64,000 bases of DNA, from positions 62,001-126,000 of the forward strand of contig NZ_JBLFEN010000005.1 in assembly GCF_047345485.1 (NCBI RefSeq), given 5' to 3'. The position numbers and the translations under genes are program-made. The notes beneath the pieces were generated by a model. The model ran no database searches. It was not told the DNA's origin and saw only the letters and a program-made list of their open reading frames with translations. The stretch comes from Jejuia sp047345485. Lineage in GTDB: Bacteria > Bacteroidota > Bacteroidia > Flavobacteriales > Flavobacteriaceae. Position 1 is the first letter of the stretch, and each line of letters opens with the position of its first letter. This document shows positions 8,733 through 17,684 of this stretch, one piece after another.

Positions 8733-9722
8733 TTACACTAAATTATTCTCTATTAAATATTCTGCAATTTGTACGGTATTAGTGGCAGCACCTTTACGTA
8801 AATTATCAGCAACAATCCACATATTTAAGGTGTTAGGTTGTGTTTCGTCACGACGAATACGTCCTACAAAAACCTCATCTTTTTCATGCGCAAAAATTGG
8901 CATTGGGTAGCTATTGTTTGCAGTATCATCTTGCACAACAACACCAGGTGTATCGGCTAAGAGCGTTCTAACTTCTTTTAAATCAAAATCATTTTCAAAC
9001 TCAACATTTACAGATTCAGAATGTCCACCAGCGGTTGGTATTCTAACAGCTGTGGCAGATACAGAAAATGTTTTATCATTCATTATTTTTTGTGGCTCTC
9101 TTGCTAACTTCATTTCTTCTTTGGTATACCCGTTATCCTCAAACACATCACAGTGTGGTAATGCATTTCTTCCAATAGGATAAGGATACGCCATTTCGCC
9201 CTCAACACCAGCAATTTCATTTTCTAATTGACGTACAGCTTTCACACCAGTACCCGAAACAGATTGGTACGTAGATACCACTACACGCTTCATTTTATAT
9301 TTTTTGTGAAGCGGATTCAAAGCCATGACTAACTGAATTGTAGAACAGTTTGGGTTGGCAATAATTTTATCTTCTTTGGTTAACTCATTAGCATTAATCT
9401 CAGGAACTACCAATTTTTTAGTAGGATCCATTCTCCAAGCCGAAGAGTTATCTACCACAGTAGTACCAGCTTCAGCAAATTTTGGTGCCCATTCTAAAGA
9501 TGTGCCGCCTCCTGCAGAAAATAAAGCAATATCTGGTTTCATAGCAACAGCAGTTTCTAAACCAACCACGGTATAATCTTTACCCTTATATGGTAAAATT
9601 TTACCTATAGATCGCTCTGAAGCAACAGGAATTAATTCTGTTATAGGAAAATTACGTTCGGCAAGAACTCTTAACATCACTTCGCCTACCATTCCAGTGG
9701 CGCCAACAACAGCTACTTTCAT
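8733..9722 (-). CDS. asd: Aspartate-semialdehyde dehydrogenase
   Basis: A 329-residue enzyme with the NADP-binding GATGMVGE at residues 7-14, active-site Cys126 in NPNCSTIQ and the catalytic His234 in GGHSESVNV. It reduces aspartyl phosphate to aspartate semialdehyde, the branch point to lysine/diaminopimelate, methionine and threonine. Length and motifs are those of the family. It stands alone between terminators, with mscL upstream on the same strand, and uses an ATG start. Confidence 0.97.
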   Translation of the reverse strand: MKVAVVGATGMVGEVMLRVLAERNFPITELIPVASERSIGKILPYKGKDYTVVGLETAVAMKPDIALFSAGGGTSLEWAPKFAEAGTTVVDNSSAWRMDPTKKLVVPEINANELTKEDKIIANPNCSTIQLVMALNPLHKKYKMKRVVVSTYQSVSGTGVKAVRQLENEIAGVEGEMAYPYPIGRNALPHCDVFEDNGYTKEEMKLAREPQKIMNDKTFSVSATAVRIPTAGGHSESVNVEFENDFDLKEVRTLLADTPGVVVQDDTANNSYPMPIFAHEKDEVFVGRIRRDETQPNTLNMWIVADNLRKGAATNTVQIAEYLIENNLV

Positions 9723-9787
9723 TTTTTTTAACTTTAATTATTTTTGAAGAAACAAAACTAACTATTAATTACAATTCTAAATATAAA

Positions 9788-9820
9788 AAAAGCCCTCATT
9801 TTATTAAAACGAGGGCTTTT
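9788..9820. terminator. Intrinsic terminator after mscL
   Basis: AAAAGCCCTC and GAGGGCTTTT pair across an AT-rich inner part, with A/T runs on both sides, so it can act on either strand. It lies about 40 bases beyond the mscL stop on the minus strand. Confidence 0.85.
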
Positions 9821-9859
9821 TAACAACAAATAACAGGTTGTTATATATTTAACAAGTTG

Positions 9860-10261
9860 TTATTTTTTAAGTGCGTCTCTTATTTCTATAAGTAACTCTT
9901 CTTGTGTTGGTCCTGCTGGTGCAGGCTCTTCAGCTGGAGCTTTAGTTTTATTGTAAGCCTTAACAATTAAGAACATTACAAGTCCAACAATAAGTAAGTT
10001 TACTATTGTATTAACCCAAGATCCCCACATAATAGCATTTTCTGGAGTTGTAACAACACCTGCTGCATCAACAACTGCATCATCTAAAACAATTTTTAAT
10101 GATGAGAAGTCTGACCCACCTGTAAAGTGACCAACAACTGGCATTACAATGTTATCTACAAAACCTTTTACAACTAATCCAATTGCTCCGGCCATAATTA
10201 CAGCAACGGCAAATTCGATAACATTACCACCTGTGATAAACTCTTTAAATTCTTTCAACAT
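9860..10261 (-). CDS. mscL: Large-conductance mechanosensitive channel MscL
   Basis: A 133-residue inner-membrane protein of family length. The N-terminus MLKEFKEFI and first membrane helix (about residues 15-45, NVIEFAVAVIMAGAIG) match MscL, then comes a periplasmic loop, a second helix (about 83-105) and a charged cytoplasmic C-terminal helix after an Ala/Pro linker. It forms a homopentamer that opens under high membrane tension to release osmolytes. Terminators bound it, so it is probably monocistronic. Confidence 0.96.
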   Translation of the reverse strand: MLKEFKEFITGGNVIEFAVAVIMAGAIGLVVKGFVDNIVMPVVGHFTGGSDFSSLKIVLDDAVVDAAGVVTTPENAIMWGSWVNTIVNLLIVGLVMFLIVKAYNKTKAPAEEPAPAGPTQEELLIEIRDALKK

Positions 10262-10365
10262 AATTTTTAAATTATTAGTTAGTGAATGGCTAATTTAAAA
10301 AAAAAATGCAAACTTTAACATTTGTTAAGATTTTTAACTGAGTTTTTATTTATTAATAGATTATG

Positions 10366-11478
10366 TTATTTTATAATAACTCGTTTTACGCGTTGTGATA
10401 TACCTGTAATCAATTCATAAGAAATTGTACCAGCACTTTCAGCTAAGGTTTCAGCAGAAGTAGTATTTCCATCAAAAACTATAACGGTATCACCTTCTTT
10501 ACAATCAATATTTGTAATATCTACCATAATCATATCCATACATACATTACCAATTATAGGTGCTTTTTTTCTATGAATAGTTACAAAACCTTTAGCGTTA
10601 CCATAAATTCTACCAATACCATCGGCATGTCCTAGTGGTAACGTTGCTGTTTTAGTTACTGTGCCTTCACTTTTAAATGCCCGATTATAACCAACAGAAT
10701 CTCCCTTTTTAATATGGTGTATTTGAGAAATTACTGTTTTTAAACTAGCAATAGGTTTTAAATATGTGCTCTCTTTTTTAGAATTACCAAACCCATACAT
10801 ACCAATACCACAACGCACCATATCAAAATTTGCCTCAGGATAATTTAAAACTCCCGAAGTATTACTTATATGAAGCATTGGTGTATACCCTATTTTTTTT
10901 GAGAAACGTTCTGTTATGTTTTTAAAGTTTTCAATTTGGTTAAGAGTAAAATTTTGCTCACTTAAATCTTCGCTTGCTGCCAAATGAGAAAATAATGATT
11001 TAACTTTTAAAGAATTAGTATTTAGCAACTTATAAATAACATCCTCTATGTCACTTTCCAAAAAACCCAAACGATTTAAACCTGTATTAAATTTTATATG
11101 TACAGGGTATTTAGTTTGGTTTTTAGCTTCAGCAAATGCTATAAACTCGTTTAATATTTTTGTGTTATATAAGTTAGGTTCTAAGCAATTATCAAGAATA
11201 ACATCAAAATTCACCGCTAATGTATGTAGCACTAAAATAGGGGTTGTAATACCTGCTTGCCGTAAAGCAACGCCTTCGCTAGCATAGGCCACAGCAAAAT
11301 AATCAACATTTAAATCTTGTAAATAATTGGCAATTTCATTAGCATCATTACCATAACCAAATGCTTTTACTACTGCTAAAAATTGTGTGTTATCTTTTAA
11401 TTTAGATTTTAAATGCTCAAAATTATGTTTCAGTGCTTTTAAATCTATTTCAAGAAGGGTTTCTTGCGCTTTAAACAT
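10366..11478 (-). CDS. alr: Alanine racemase
   Basis: A 370-residue PLP enzyme. The lysine that binds PLP is Lys38 in LAVVKAFGYG, where most homologues have KADAYGHG, so the segment after Lys is divergent. The second catalytic residue is the Tyr in SVGYNRAF. It interconverts L- and D-alanine for peptidoglycan. Its ATG overlaps the tdk stop by one base (TAATG), so the two genes are translationally coupled. Confidence 0.95.
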   Translation of the reverse strand: MFKAQETLLEIDLKALKHNFEHLKSKLKDNTQFLAVVKAFGYGNDANEIANYLQDLNVDYFAVAYASEGVALRQAGITTPILVLHTLAVNFDVILDNCLEPNLYNTKILNEFIAFAEAKNQTKYPVHIKFNTGLNRLGFLESDIEDVIYKLLNTNSLKVKSLFSHLAASEDLSEQNFTLNQIENFKNITERFSKKIGYTPMLHISNTSGVLNYPEANFDMVRCGIGMYGFGNSKKESTYLKPIASLKTVISQIHHIKKGDSVGYNRAFKSEGTVTKTATLPLGHADGIGRIYGNAKGFVTIHRKKAPIIGNVCMDMIMVDITNIDCKEGDTVIVFDGNTTSAETLAESAGTISYELITGISQRVKRVIIK

Positions 11479-12119
11479 TAAGATTTCTTTTGTTTAGACG
11501 TCACATCTTCAACATCGGTCACTTTCATTTTTTTAATCTTTTCACTCATAGTAGCCTTGTAATACGCAGCCCTACTTAATGGTTCATATTCATCTACTTC
11601 ACCCAACATTACTATACTATCATTTGTAGATTTTCTATAACTGTATTGTGCTAAATTCCCAGTTCTGGTGCAAACCGCATGTACTTTGGTAACATACTCT
11701 GCAGTAGCCATTAAGTTTGGCATTGGTCCAAAAGGATTTCCTTTAAAATCCATATCTAATCCAGCCACAATTACACGAATGCCTTTATTGGCCAAATCGT
11801 TACATACCCGTACTATTTCATCATCAAAAAATTGAGCTTCATCTATACCAACCACATCACAACTGTCGGCCAAAATTGGTATGTTTGCGGCAGCAGGAAC
11901 CGGTGTAGAGCGAATTTGATTTTCGTCGTGGCTTACCACCATATCCTCATCATAACGCACATCAATGGCTGGTTTAAAAATCTCAACCTTTTGTTTTGCA
12001 AACTGTGCACGTTTAAGACGACGGATTAATTCTTCGGTTTTTCCTGAGAACATAGAACCACAGATAACCTCAATCCATCCAAATTGTTCTTTATGATTTA
12101 CTGTATTTTCGAGAAACAT
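11478..12119 (-). CDS. tdk: Thymidine kinase
   Basis: A 213-residue kinase of the TK1 type. Walker A is GSMFSGKT at residues 21-28 and the Walker B-like segment is VGIDEAQFF. It phosphorylates thymidine in the salvage pathway. The lasso region normally carries four zinc-binding cysteines/histidines. Here the first pair reads CTRT and the second region LSRAAYYKA, so only one of the usual ligands remains. The fold probably holds without zinc. It is coupled to alr. Confidence 0.94.
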   Translation of the reverse strand: MFLENTVNHKEQFGWIEVICGSMFSGKTEELIRRLKRAQFAKQKVEIFKPAIDVRYDEDMVVSHDENQIRSTPVPAAANIPILADSCDVVGIDEAQFFDDEIVRVCNDLANKGIRVIVAGLDMDFKGNPFGPMPNLMATAEYVTKVHAVCTRTGNLAQYSYRKSTNDSIVMLGEVDEYEPLSRAAYYKATMSEKIKKMKVTDVEDVTSKQKKS

Positions 12120-12233
12120 TTTGTAATTTTAACACTGGTACTAAATAAAGCTAATGCTCGTTTTGTATAAAGGTGGCGTAAATTTATTAAAAGAAAAAGT
12201 GTAAAACGCATAAATTTTTAAAATTGTATTAAG

Positions 12234-12983
12234 ATGAAGAAAAAGCTAGAATCTGACTTAGTAAGTATTGCCCACAGAATTCTTAAACTTAAAGGAAAGG
12301 AAGATGTTTTAAAAATGCATGAAGAAGCGCGCATGCTTTATGAAAAACTATCGGTTTTAAAATTTGCCCATGAAAACTTTGAAGATGATATACCCACAAT
12401 AGGCAATAACTCTTCGTTTTTTGATATGCTTGATACAGCGTTTAATAATAAAATTAGTGACACTATTGAAGTTGAAGATAAAATCTACATTAATCTAGAT
12501 GATGTTGAAGACGATGATATCTCTGAGCCGGTGATGAACAAAATTAAGGATATGGTAGAATTTATGCCAGAACAAACTGAACAAGAGCGCGTTGATGCCA
12601 TTATTGATACTGTTATTCCAAAAAAAGAACATTATAAGAGTGAATTAGAGGATTTAACAGCAGATTTTAAAGATTTACCTGTTTTTGAACCCGTATCTAA
12701 AGTACAGAAGCAAAACGGACAAGAGAAAAAATCGTTAAACGATCGTATTAAGAGCCGTGGTTTAACTATTGGTTTAAACGATAAAATAGCGTTCATCAAA
12801 CATCTCTTTGGTGGAAATACTGCAGATTATGATCGAGTTATTTCTCAATTAAACACCATTCAATCTCTAGAAGATGCTAATCGATTTATAGAAACTATTG
12901 TAAAACCAGATTACAATAATTGGCTTGGAAAAGAAGAATTTTCAGAACGTTTTATGGAAGTTATAGCATCTAAATTTAGTTAA
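12234..12983 (+). CDS. Conserved flavobacterial protein of unknown function
   Basis: 249 residues, hydrophilic, no signal peptide or membrane segment, so cytoplasmic. It has a helical N-terminal third, an acidic middle (EDDDISEP) and a C-terminal module from about residue 165 (SLNDRI ... LNDKIAFIKHLFGG ... DYNNWLGKEEF) that looks like the conserved core. I recall similar proteins in many Bacteroidetes but know no function. It is divergent from tdk, about 115 bases away, and its stop is 16 bases from the convergent DUF2867-like gene. Confidence 0.8.
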   Translation: MKKKLESDLVSIAHRILKLKGKEDVLKMHEEARMLYEKLSVLKFAHENFEDDIPTIGNNSSFFDMLDTAFNNKISDTIEVEDKIYINLDDVEDDDISEPVMNKIKDMVEFMPEQTEQERVDAIIDTVIPKKEHYKSELEDLTADFKDLPVFEPVSKVQKQNGQEKKSLNDRIKSRGLTIGLNDKIAFIKHLFGGNTADYDRVISQLNTIQSLEDANRFIETIVKPDYNNWLGKEEFSERFMEVIASKFS

Positions 12984-12999
12984 ACTCTTTTTAAAGACT

Positions 13000-13485
13000 T
13001 TAAAGTTTATAGGCCTGTTTTACCATGTACTTTACAATTAGTATATGAAATGGTTTAATTAGTGCCATATAAATTTTTCCGAATGTATTTTTATACTCTA
13101 CTAAGGTTGTTACCTTTATGTTGTACTGGCTTTCTTTAGAATTAAAAACACTTACCCTAAAATTTAAATGTTTATCATCTGCTCCAATTAAAACTTCGTT
13201 ATCTTCAACACTAAATACCTTAATAAACCCAATGTTGCCACCAGATCTAAAATCAGATTTAAAACTTTTGTCCATATCAGTTTTTAAACCAAAAACTTTA
13301 ACTAAAGCATTACGTAAGCGCATTAAAAACATCACCCTTTTAGGCATAGTTCCAAAAATTAGATGTGCTATAGTAACTAGTGAATCTTTATGATTTGTCG
13401 TTGAAAACGTATCAGTAAAATCTATTTTTGAAAGTGCTTGTTTAATACCAAATGTATCTGGACTTTGTTCTGTTTTTACAATCAT
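13000..13485 (-). CDS. DUF2867-like protein
   Basis: 161 residues with a C-terminal hydrophobic stretch (MALIKPFHILIVKYMVK). The layout and motifs resemble DUF2867 proteins; no biochemical function is known to me. It is transcribed away from the TetR gene, and two copies of an 11-bp sequence lie over its predicted promoter, so it is probably the main target of that regulator. Family assignment is tentative. Confidence 0.7.
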   Translation of the reverse strand: MIVKTEQSPDTFGIKQALSKIDFTDTFSTTNHKDSLVTIAHLIFGTMPKRVMFLMRLRNALVKVFGLKTDMDKSFKSDFRSGGNIGFIKVFSVEDNEVLIGADDKHLNFRVSVFNSKESQYNIKVTTLVEYKNTFGKIYMALIKPFHILIVKYMVKQAYKL

Positions 13486-13506
13486 AAACTTTATATATTA
13501 ATTCAA

Positions 13507-13546
13507 AATTAGGTCAAATATACTAATTTTTTAATAATTAGGTCAA
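13507..13546. promoter_or_regulatory. Probable TetR operator pair on the DUF2867 promoter
   Basis: The sequence AATTAGGTCAA occurs at 13507-13517 and again at 13536-13546, 29 bases apart, each followed by TACTAA after a short gap. On the minus strand the two copies coincide with the -33 TTG (13546-13544) and the -7 element TATATTTG (13522-13515) of a Bacteroidetes promoter with 21-base spacing. Seen directly: repeats and promoter match. Inferred: repression by the neighbouring TetR protein. Confidence 0.6.
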
Positions 13547-13573
13547 TGTTACTAAATTTAATATATTTGATTT

Positions 13574-14194
13574 ATGAGGAATACTAAAGATAAAATTCTG
13601 GTAACCGCCTTAGATTTATTTAACACACAAGGAATGGCTAAGGTTACTTTAAGGACTATTGCTAGTAAAATGGGCATTAGCCAAGGTAATTTAAATTATC
13701 ATTTTAAAAAACGAGAAGATATTGTTGAAGCCTTATATTTTCAAATTGTTGTAAATATAAATCAGGTTATTGCAAATAGTATGCAATCTAAAAATCATTT
13801 GGAAAGTGTTTTTAGTATTTCTAAAGCCATTATGTTTACGTTTTATAAATATCAATTTTTCTTACTAGATTTTGTTTTAATTATGCGGGAGAATAAAAAA
13901 ATTAAAGCACACTATGTTACGCTAATTAAACAGCGAGAAGCTGAGTTTTTAAAGATGACTAAGCTATTAATTGATAAAGACTTAATCCGTAAACCAATAT
14001 TTTCAAATGAATATAATAATCTCTTTAAAAGGTTTCAGATTTTAAGTGATTTTTGGATGTCTTCAGTAGTTGTAGAACAGGGTAAAATTACTGAAGCATC
14101 GGTGGATCAATATTCAGAAATCATTTATCAATCTTTATTCCCTTATTTAACTTTAAAGGGTCAAGAACTTTATAAGTCAGTATCTTTGGTGTAA
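13574..14194 (+). CDS. TetR/AcrR-family transcriptional regulator
   Basis: 206 residues with an N-terminal helix-turn-helix: ALDLFNTQGMAKVTLRTIA followed by MGISQGNLNYHFKKREDIV, typical of TetR. The C-terminal ligand domain is hydrophobic and not recognisable. It lies divergent to the DUF2867-like gene and upstream of rsmI (18 bases). A -7-like TATATTTG ends only 4 bases before the ATG, so its mRNA may have almost no leader. It is likely autoregulated. Confidence 0.9.
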   Translation: MRNTKDKILVTALDLFNTQGMAKVTLRTIASKMGISQGNLNYHFKKREDIVEALYFQIVVNINQVIANSMQSKNHLESVFSISKAIMFTFYKYQFFLLDFVLIMRENKKIKAHYVTLIKQREAEFLKMTKLLIDKDLIRKPIFSNEYNNLFKRFQILSDFWMSSVVVEQGKITEASVDQYSEIIYQSLFPYLTLKGQELYKSVSLV

Positions 14195-14212
14195 TTTTAA
14201 TTTAAAATTTAG

Positions 14213-14887
14213 ATGAGTAAACTCTTTATAGTACCAACTCCTATAGGTAATTTAAAAGATATCACATTTCGCGCTATTGATGTTTTAAAAGATGTAGATT
14301 TAATTTTAGCCGAAGACACCAGAACTTCAGGAAAACTTTTAAAACATTTTGAGATTTCTACTCATATGCAATCGCACCACATGCATAATGAGCATAAAAC
14401 GGTTGACAATATTATTCAAAAACTAAAAGCAGGCTCTTCTGTAGCGTTGATAAGCGATGCAGGAACACCAGCAATTTCCGATCCTGGATTTTTATTATCT
14501 CGTGCCTGTATTGAACATAACATAGAAGTAGATTGTTTACCTGGTGCAACGGCTTTTGTACCGGCATTGGTAAATTCTGGTTTACCAAACGATAAATTTG
14601 TATTTGAAGGGTTTTTGCCTGTAAAAAAAGGCCGCCAAACCCGACTATTGATTTTAGCTGAAGAAACACGAACTATGATTTTTTACGAAAGTCCACATAA
14701 ATTAATAAAAACATTAGGGCATTTTTGCGAGTATTTTGGGGAAGATAGAGTGGTTTCTGTATCTCGAGAATTAACAAAACTATATGAGGAAACCATTCGT
14801 GGTACAGCAAAAGAGGTATGGACGCACTATACCAATAAACCGCCAAAAGGCGAAATTGTAATTGTAGTATCAGGAAAAAGTAAATAA
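14213..14887 (+). CDS. rsmI: 16S rRNA (cytidine1402-2'-O)-methyltransferase RsmI
   Basis: A 224-residue SAM-dependent methyltransferase of the tetrapyrrole-methylase fold. The N-terminus LFIVPTPIGNLKDIT and AEDTRTSGKLLKHF are diagnostic, as are LISDAGTPAISDPG and LPGATAFVPAL. It 2'-O-methylates C1402 in the ribosomal decoding site. The length is slightly short against about 280 in gamma-proteobacteria, through a reduced C-terminus, as is common in this phylum. Confidence 0.95.
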   Translation: MSKLFIVPTPIGNLKDITFRAIDVLKDVDLILAEDTRTSGKLLKHFEISTHMQSHHMHNEHKTVDNIIQKLKAGSSVALISDAGTPAISDPGFLLSRACIEHNIEVDCLPGATAFVPALVNSGLPNDKFVFEGFLPVKKGRQTRLLILAEETRTMIFYESPHKLIKTLGHFCEYFGEDRVVSVSRELTKLYEETIRGTAKEVWTHYTNKPPKGEIVIVVSGKSK

Positions 14888-14902
14888 CATTAAAATATAA
14901 AA

Positions 14903-15247
14903 ATGACTATAACATCTTTTAGAAAAAAATTAAAAGAAAACCCAGAACACATTGAGTTTTCTGAAACTATGAGCGTAATTGATGCGCACTATAATTTTAC
15001 ACCAACAGCATTTAAAAACGGTACATTAAAAAATGCTGAAGGACAAAACTCAGGGTCGTGTAAATTATTTGCTTTTGCTAAAGCGCAAGATTTATCAAAA
15101 GATGAAACTTTGGCTTGTTTTGGACAGTATTATTTTGATGATGTTTTAAATGATCCAATTGGAGACGGGCATCAAAATATTAGAAATTTTATGAAGAGTG
15201 GTTTTGAGGGTTTGAGTTTTGAAAGTGATGCTTTAAAGGAAAAGTAA
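14903..15247 (+). CDS. HopJ type III effector family protein
   Basis: 114 residues matching the small HopJ family throughout: FSETMSVIDAHYNFTPTAF, NGTLKNAEGQNSGSCKLF and DPIGDGHQNIRNFM. The family is named after a Pseudomonas effector but is widespread in free-living marine bacteria without type III secretion, and none is visible here, so an effector role is unlikely. It follows rsmI by 15 bases and may be cotranscribed. Confidence 0.85.
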   Translation: MTITSFRKKLKENPEHIEFSETMSVIDAHYNFTPTAFKNGTLKNAEGQNSGSCKLFAFAKAQDLSKDETLACFGQYYFDDVLNDPIGDGHQNIRNFMKSGFEGLSFESDALKEK

Positions 15248-15283
15248 CCTGTTAATTCGAGTTTTTTAGAAATTAAAAATAAC

Positions 15284-15796
15284 TTAATACTTATCTAAAA
15301 ACTTATGCTTTTTCTTTAGCACTCGTTCTTCATTAGCACTCCAAATACCATAGACTAGAAAAGCTATAAAAATAATTTTCCATAAAATACCTTTAAATAG
15401 GAATTGTGGATCAATTGTATATAGAAATATGTAGTATATCAACAAAAGCGATAGAGCAAGCGATAGAAAAAGTAAAGGTTTTTTAGGAGATACGTATGCA
15501 AATACTCCAAATAGAATAGCTAAAACAGCATAAAAAACAGAATTAGTAACACTTTTTGTCTGCGCATAAATAAATACCGCGTTAAACAATTGAAACGCAC
15601 CAATAATATAAAGGATTTTTTGGGCTTTTGCTTGCGACTCTTTAGCATTACCTATTTTTGCTTTATTAGATATTTGTTTCCCAATAAAAATAGATTTTTC
15701 CTTATCAGTTCCTGATAATGGATATCCACAGTTTTCACAGTTTATTTCTACTTGAGATACCCCCTCTTTACAATATGCACATTTTTGTTCTGTCAT
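15284..15796 (-). CDS. Zinc-ribbon membrane protein of unknown function
   Basis: 170 residues. A CxxC pair at the N-terminus (CAYC) and a second (CENC) form a zinc ribbon within residues 5-24. A soluble linker follows, then three to four membrane segments from about residue 65 to 155, and a basic tail. No enzyme motif is present. It lies downstream of the MORN-like lipoprotein gene on the same strand, 10 bases away. Similar small proteins occur widely in flavobacteria without known roles. Confidence 0.75.
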   Translation of the reverse strand: MTEQKCAYCKEGVSQVEINCENCGYPLSGTDKEKSIFIGKQISNKAKIGNAKESQAKAQKILYIIGAFQLFNAVFIYAQTKSVTNSVFYAVLAILFGVFAYVSPKKPLLFLSLALSLLLIYYIFLYTIDPQFLFKGILWKIIFIAFLVYGIWSANEERVLKKKHKFLDKY

Positions 15797-15806
15797 GTGT
15801 TTAAAC

Positions 15807-16580
15807 TTAAAAAGGTGCTAAATACTGTTGGTATTTTAATATTTCCTCAGGATTTGCTTGAATATCAATTCGTTTTATTTCTTCTTCGTTCTCATTTAAT
15901 TCAATTAAATATCCCCTCTCATTCTCTTCAAACATCCTAATAAACACTTTTAAAGATCCATCTTCATTATAAAACTTCATAGCATCAAAATCATCGTAAG
16001 TAGAAACTATATGTTCAGCATATATTTTACCTAATTTTACGTTTTGAGTAATTTTTCTTCCATCCTTTATAAACATTTGAGATTGTATCCCTCCTATAAT
16101 ATCATAAGAAATAGATTCTATAATTTTTTCCTTTTCAATTTTAGATTCAGACTGAATTTGACCACTTTCAAAATAGTTTGTGTTTTTTCCAAACAACACT
16201 CCATTAGAATAGTTTTTTAGAGTTTTTAAAGCACCAGATATGTAATATGTTTTTTCTTCTCCGTGTTTTTTTCCTTGTTTATATTTGGAGTACGTGAATT
16301 TTTTTCCGTTAGAATGATACAGAATATAATCGCCATTCAAAATACCTTCTTCAACATTAAACTCTTCCCATTTTACACCTTCGTTACCAACAACAAAATA
16401 ACCATCCATTAACTTTTTATCATCATTGAAACGATAGATTTCTATACCTTGATAAGCATCTATAAAATAGCTATTTCTAGGTATCAATTCAAAGCTAAGA
16501 CCTTTTCCCTGTTTTTTATTACATGCCAAAAAACAAATAAAAAAAACAATTATTGATAATTTATTCAGAAAACCATTCAT
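15807..16580 (-). CDS. Lipoprotein with MORN-type (YwqK-like) repeats
   Basis: 257 residues. The N-terminus has a lipoprotein signal ending FLAC, followed by a charged stretch. The middle carries repeats of the form 'GxxxGxYxxYHxNGKKxxxxxYxxGKKHG' seen at about residues 85-150 (LYHSNGKK, YKQGKKHGEEKTYY, FESGQIQSES). These are MORN_2 repeats, found in YwqK-family proteins that are often annotated as toxin-antitoxin components; nothing here supports a toxin. It lies 3 bases after the AhpD-like gene on the minus strand. Confidence 0.78.
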   Translation of the reverse strand: MNGFLNKLSIIVFFICFLACNKKQGKGLSFELIPRNSYFIDAYQGIEIYRFNDDKKLMDGYFVVGNEGVKWEEFNVEEGILNGDYILYHSNGKKFTYSKYKQGKKHGEEKTYYISGALKTLKNYSNGVLFGKNTNYFESGQIQSESKIEKEKIIESISYDIIGGIQSQMFIKDGRKITQNVKLGKIYAEHIVSTYDDFDAMKFYNEDGSLKVFIRMFEENERGYLIELNENEEEIKRIDIQANPEEILKYQQYLAPF

Positions 16581-16583
16581 AAT

Positions 16584-17174
16584 CTATACATGCTTACCTT
16601 TTTCCCAACCATGCTTACCTAAATATTGATCACCGCTTTCCACTGCACCACCTTCAATACTTGTTCCCATACTATCGTTCCATCTATTTAAATATCCAAA
16701 CAAAGAAATAACTCCCAACATTTCTACAATTTCACCTTCGTTCCAATGCTCATACAAGCGTTTTTTTATGGTTTCATCTACACCATTAGGTACTTGAGAC
16801 GCTTGTAATGAAAAATCTAAAGCAGCACGTTCTGCTTCAGAAAAAGCGGGATGCGTTCTGTATTCCCAAATATTATCAAGTTGCTCTTGTTCTGCACCAT
16901 AACGTTCCGCAGCGCGAATAGCATGTGCTTGACAATAACGGCAACCTGTAGCATTACTACTCACCCAAGCAATCATACGTTTTAAAGCAGAGGTTACACG
17001 CCCTTCATTGGCCATAACAGCTTTATTTAAATTAATAAACGCCTTACTTATAGCTGGACGATGTTGCATAGTAAGTATAGAATTTGGGCAAAACCCTAAG
17101 GTTTCATTAAAAAACTCAGCAAGAGCTTTTGTTTCTAAATCGTGGTCTGGAGATAATGGTGTTACTAAAGGCAT
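16584..17174 (-). CDS. AhpD-like/carboxymuconolactone decarboxylase family protein
   Basis: 196 residues with the AhpD redox motif C78-RY-C81-QAH84 in TGCRYCQAHAIRAAERYGA. Proteins of this family reduce peroxides or act as alkylhydroperoxidases with the CxxC pair. The upstream divergent gene (start 17230) is an OsmC-like thiol peroxidase relative, so the pair suggests an oxidative-stress locus. It could also be an uncharacterised member. Confidence 0.88.
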   Translation of the reverse strand: MPLVTPLSPDHDLETKALAEFFNETLGFCPNSILTMQHRPAISKAFINLNKAVMANEGRVTSALKRMIAWVSSNATGCRYCQAHAIRAAERYGAEQEQLDNIWEYRTHPAFSEAERAALDFSLQASQVPNGVDETIKKRLYEHWNEGEIVEMLGVISLFGYLNRWNDSMGTSIEGGAVESGDQYLGKHGWEKGKHV

Positions 17175-17229
17175 ATTTTATTTATTAAATAGTATTTTTG
17201 AACACTACAAGTAACAAAAATATTTAAAG

Positions 17230-17658
17230 ATGGCAGTAAAAGTTTCTACAAAATGGTTAGGCGAAATGCGATTTGAGAGCACAAACCCCTCAGGACACAA
17301 TTTATTTATTGATGCAGGAGAAGAAAATGGTGGTAAAAGCGAAGGCTATCGCCCAAAAGCTTTAATGCTGTCTGGTTTAGCAGGATGTTCTGGATTAGAT
17401 GTGGCATCATTAATAAAAAAAATGAAGCTAAATGTAGATGATTTTAATATTGATGTTGAAGCAAATTTAACAGACGAACACCCTAAATTTTATGATAAAG
17501 TAGCGATGCATTTTCACTTTTATGGTGAAGATTTAAATGAAAAAAAACTACAAAAAGCAGTAGATTTATCTATAGAAAAATATTGCGGCGTTATGGAAAT
17601 GTTTCGTCAATTTTCAGAATTAGATATCAAAACTCATTTTCATAATAAAGGTGCCTAA
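17230..17658 (+). CDS. OsmC/Ohr-family protein
   Basis: 142 residues. The two conserved cysteines of the family are visible, one in SGLAGCSGLDVASL and one in IEKYCGVMEMFRQ. In OsmC/Ohr proteins they form the peroxidatic and resolving pair that reduces organic hydroperoxides; the YhfA-type branch fits the sequence better than Ohr. The start is 55 bases from the divergent AhpD-like gene and it precedes recJ by 26 bases. Confidence 0.9.
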   Translation: MAVKVSTKWLGEMRFESTNPSGHNLFIDAGEENGGKSEGYRPKALMLSGLAGCSGLDVASLIKKMKLNVDDFNIDVEANLTDEHPKFYDKVAMHFHFYGEDLNEKKLQKAVDLSIEKYCGVMEMFRQFSELDIKTHFHNKGA

Positions 17659-17684
17659 AGTACTTTTAACTTAAAAATTTGTAG

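Noticed and set aside
14903..15247. A type III secretion effector with virulence role
   Set aside because: No type III secretion genes are visible, and this family is common in free-living bacteria; only the family name is kept.
15249..15263. A second copy of the MITE end TGTCAATTCGAGT
   Set aside because: TGTTAATTCGAG is similar but no matching opposite end is found nearby; chance is likely in AT-rich DNA.
15807..16580. Toxin-antitoxin component, from the YwqK-type annotation
   Set aside because: The protein is a lipoprotein with MORN-type repeats and has no adjacent toxin candidate.
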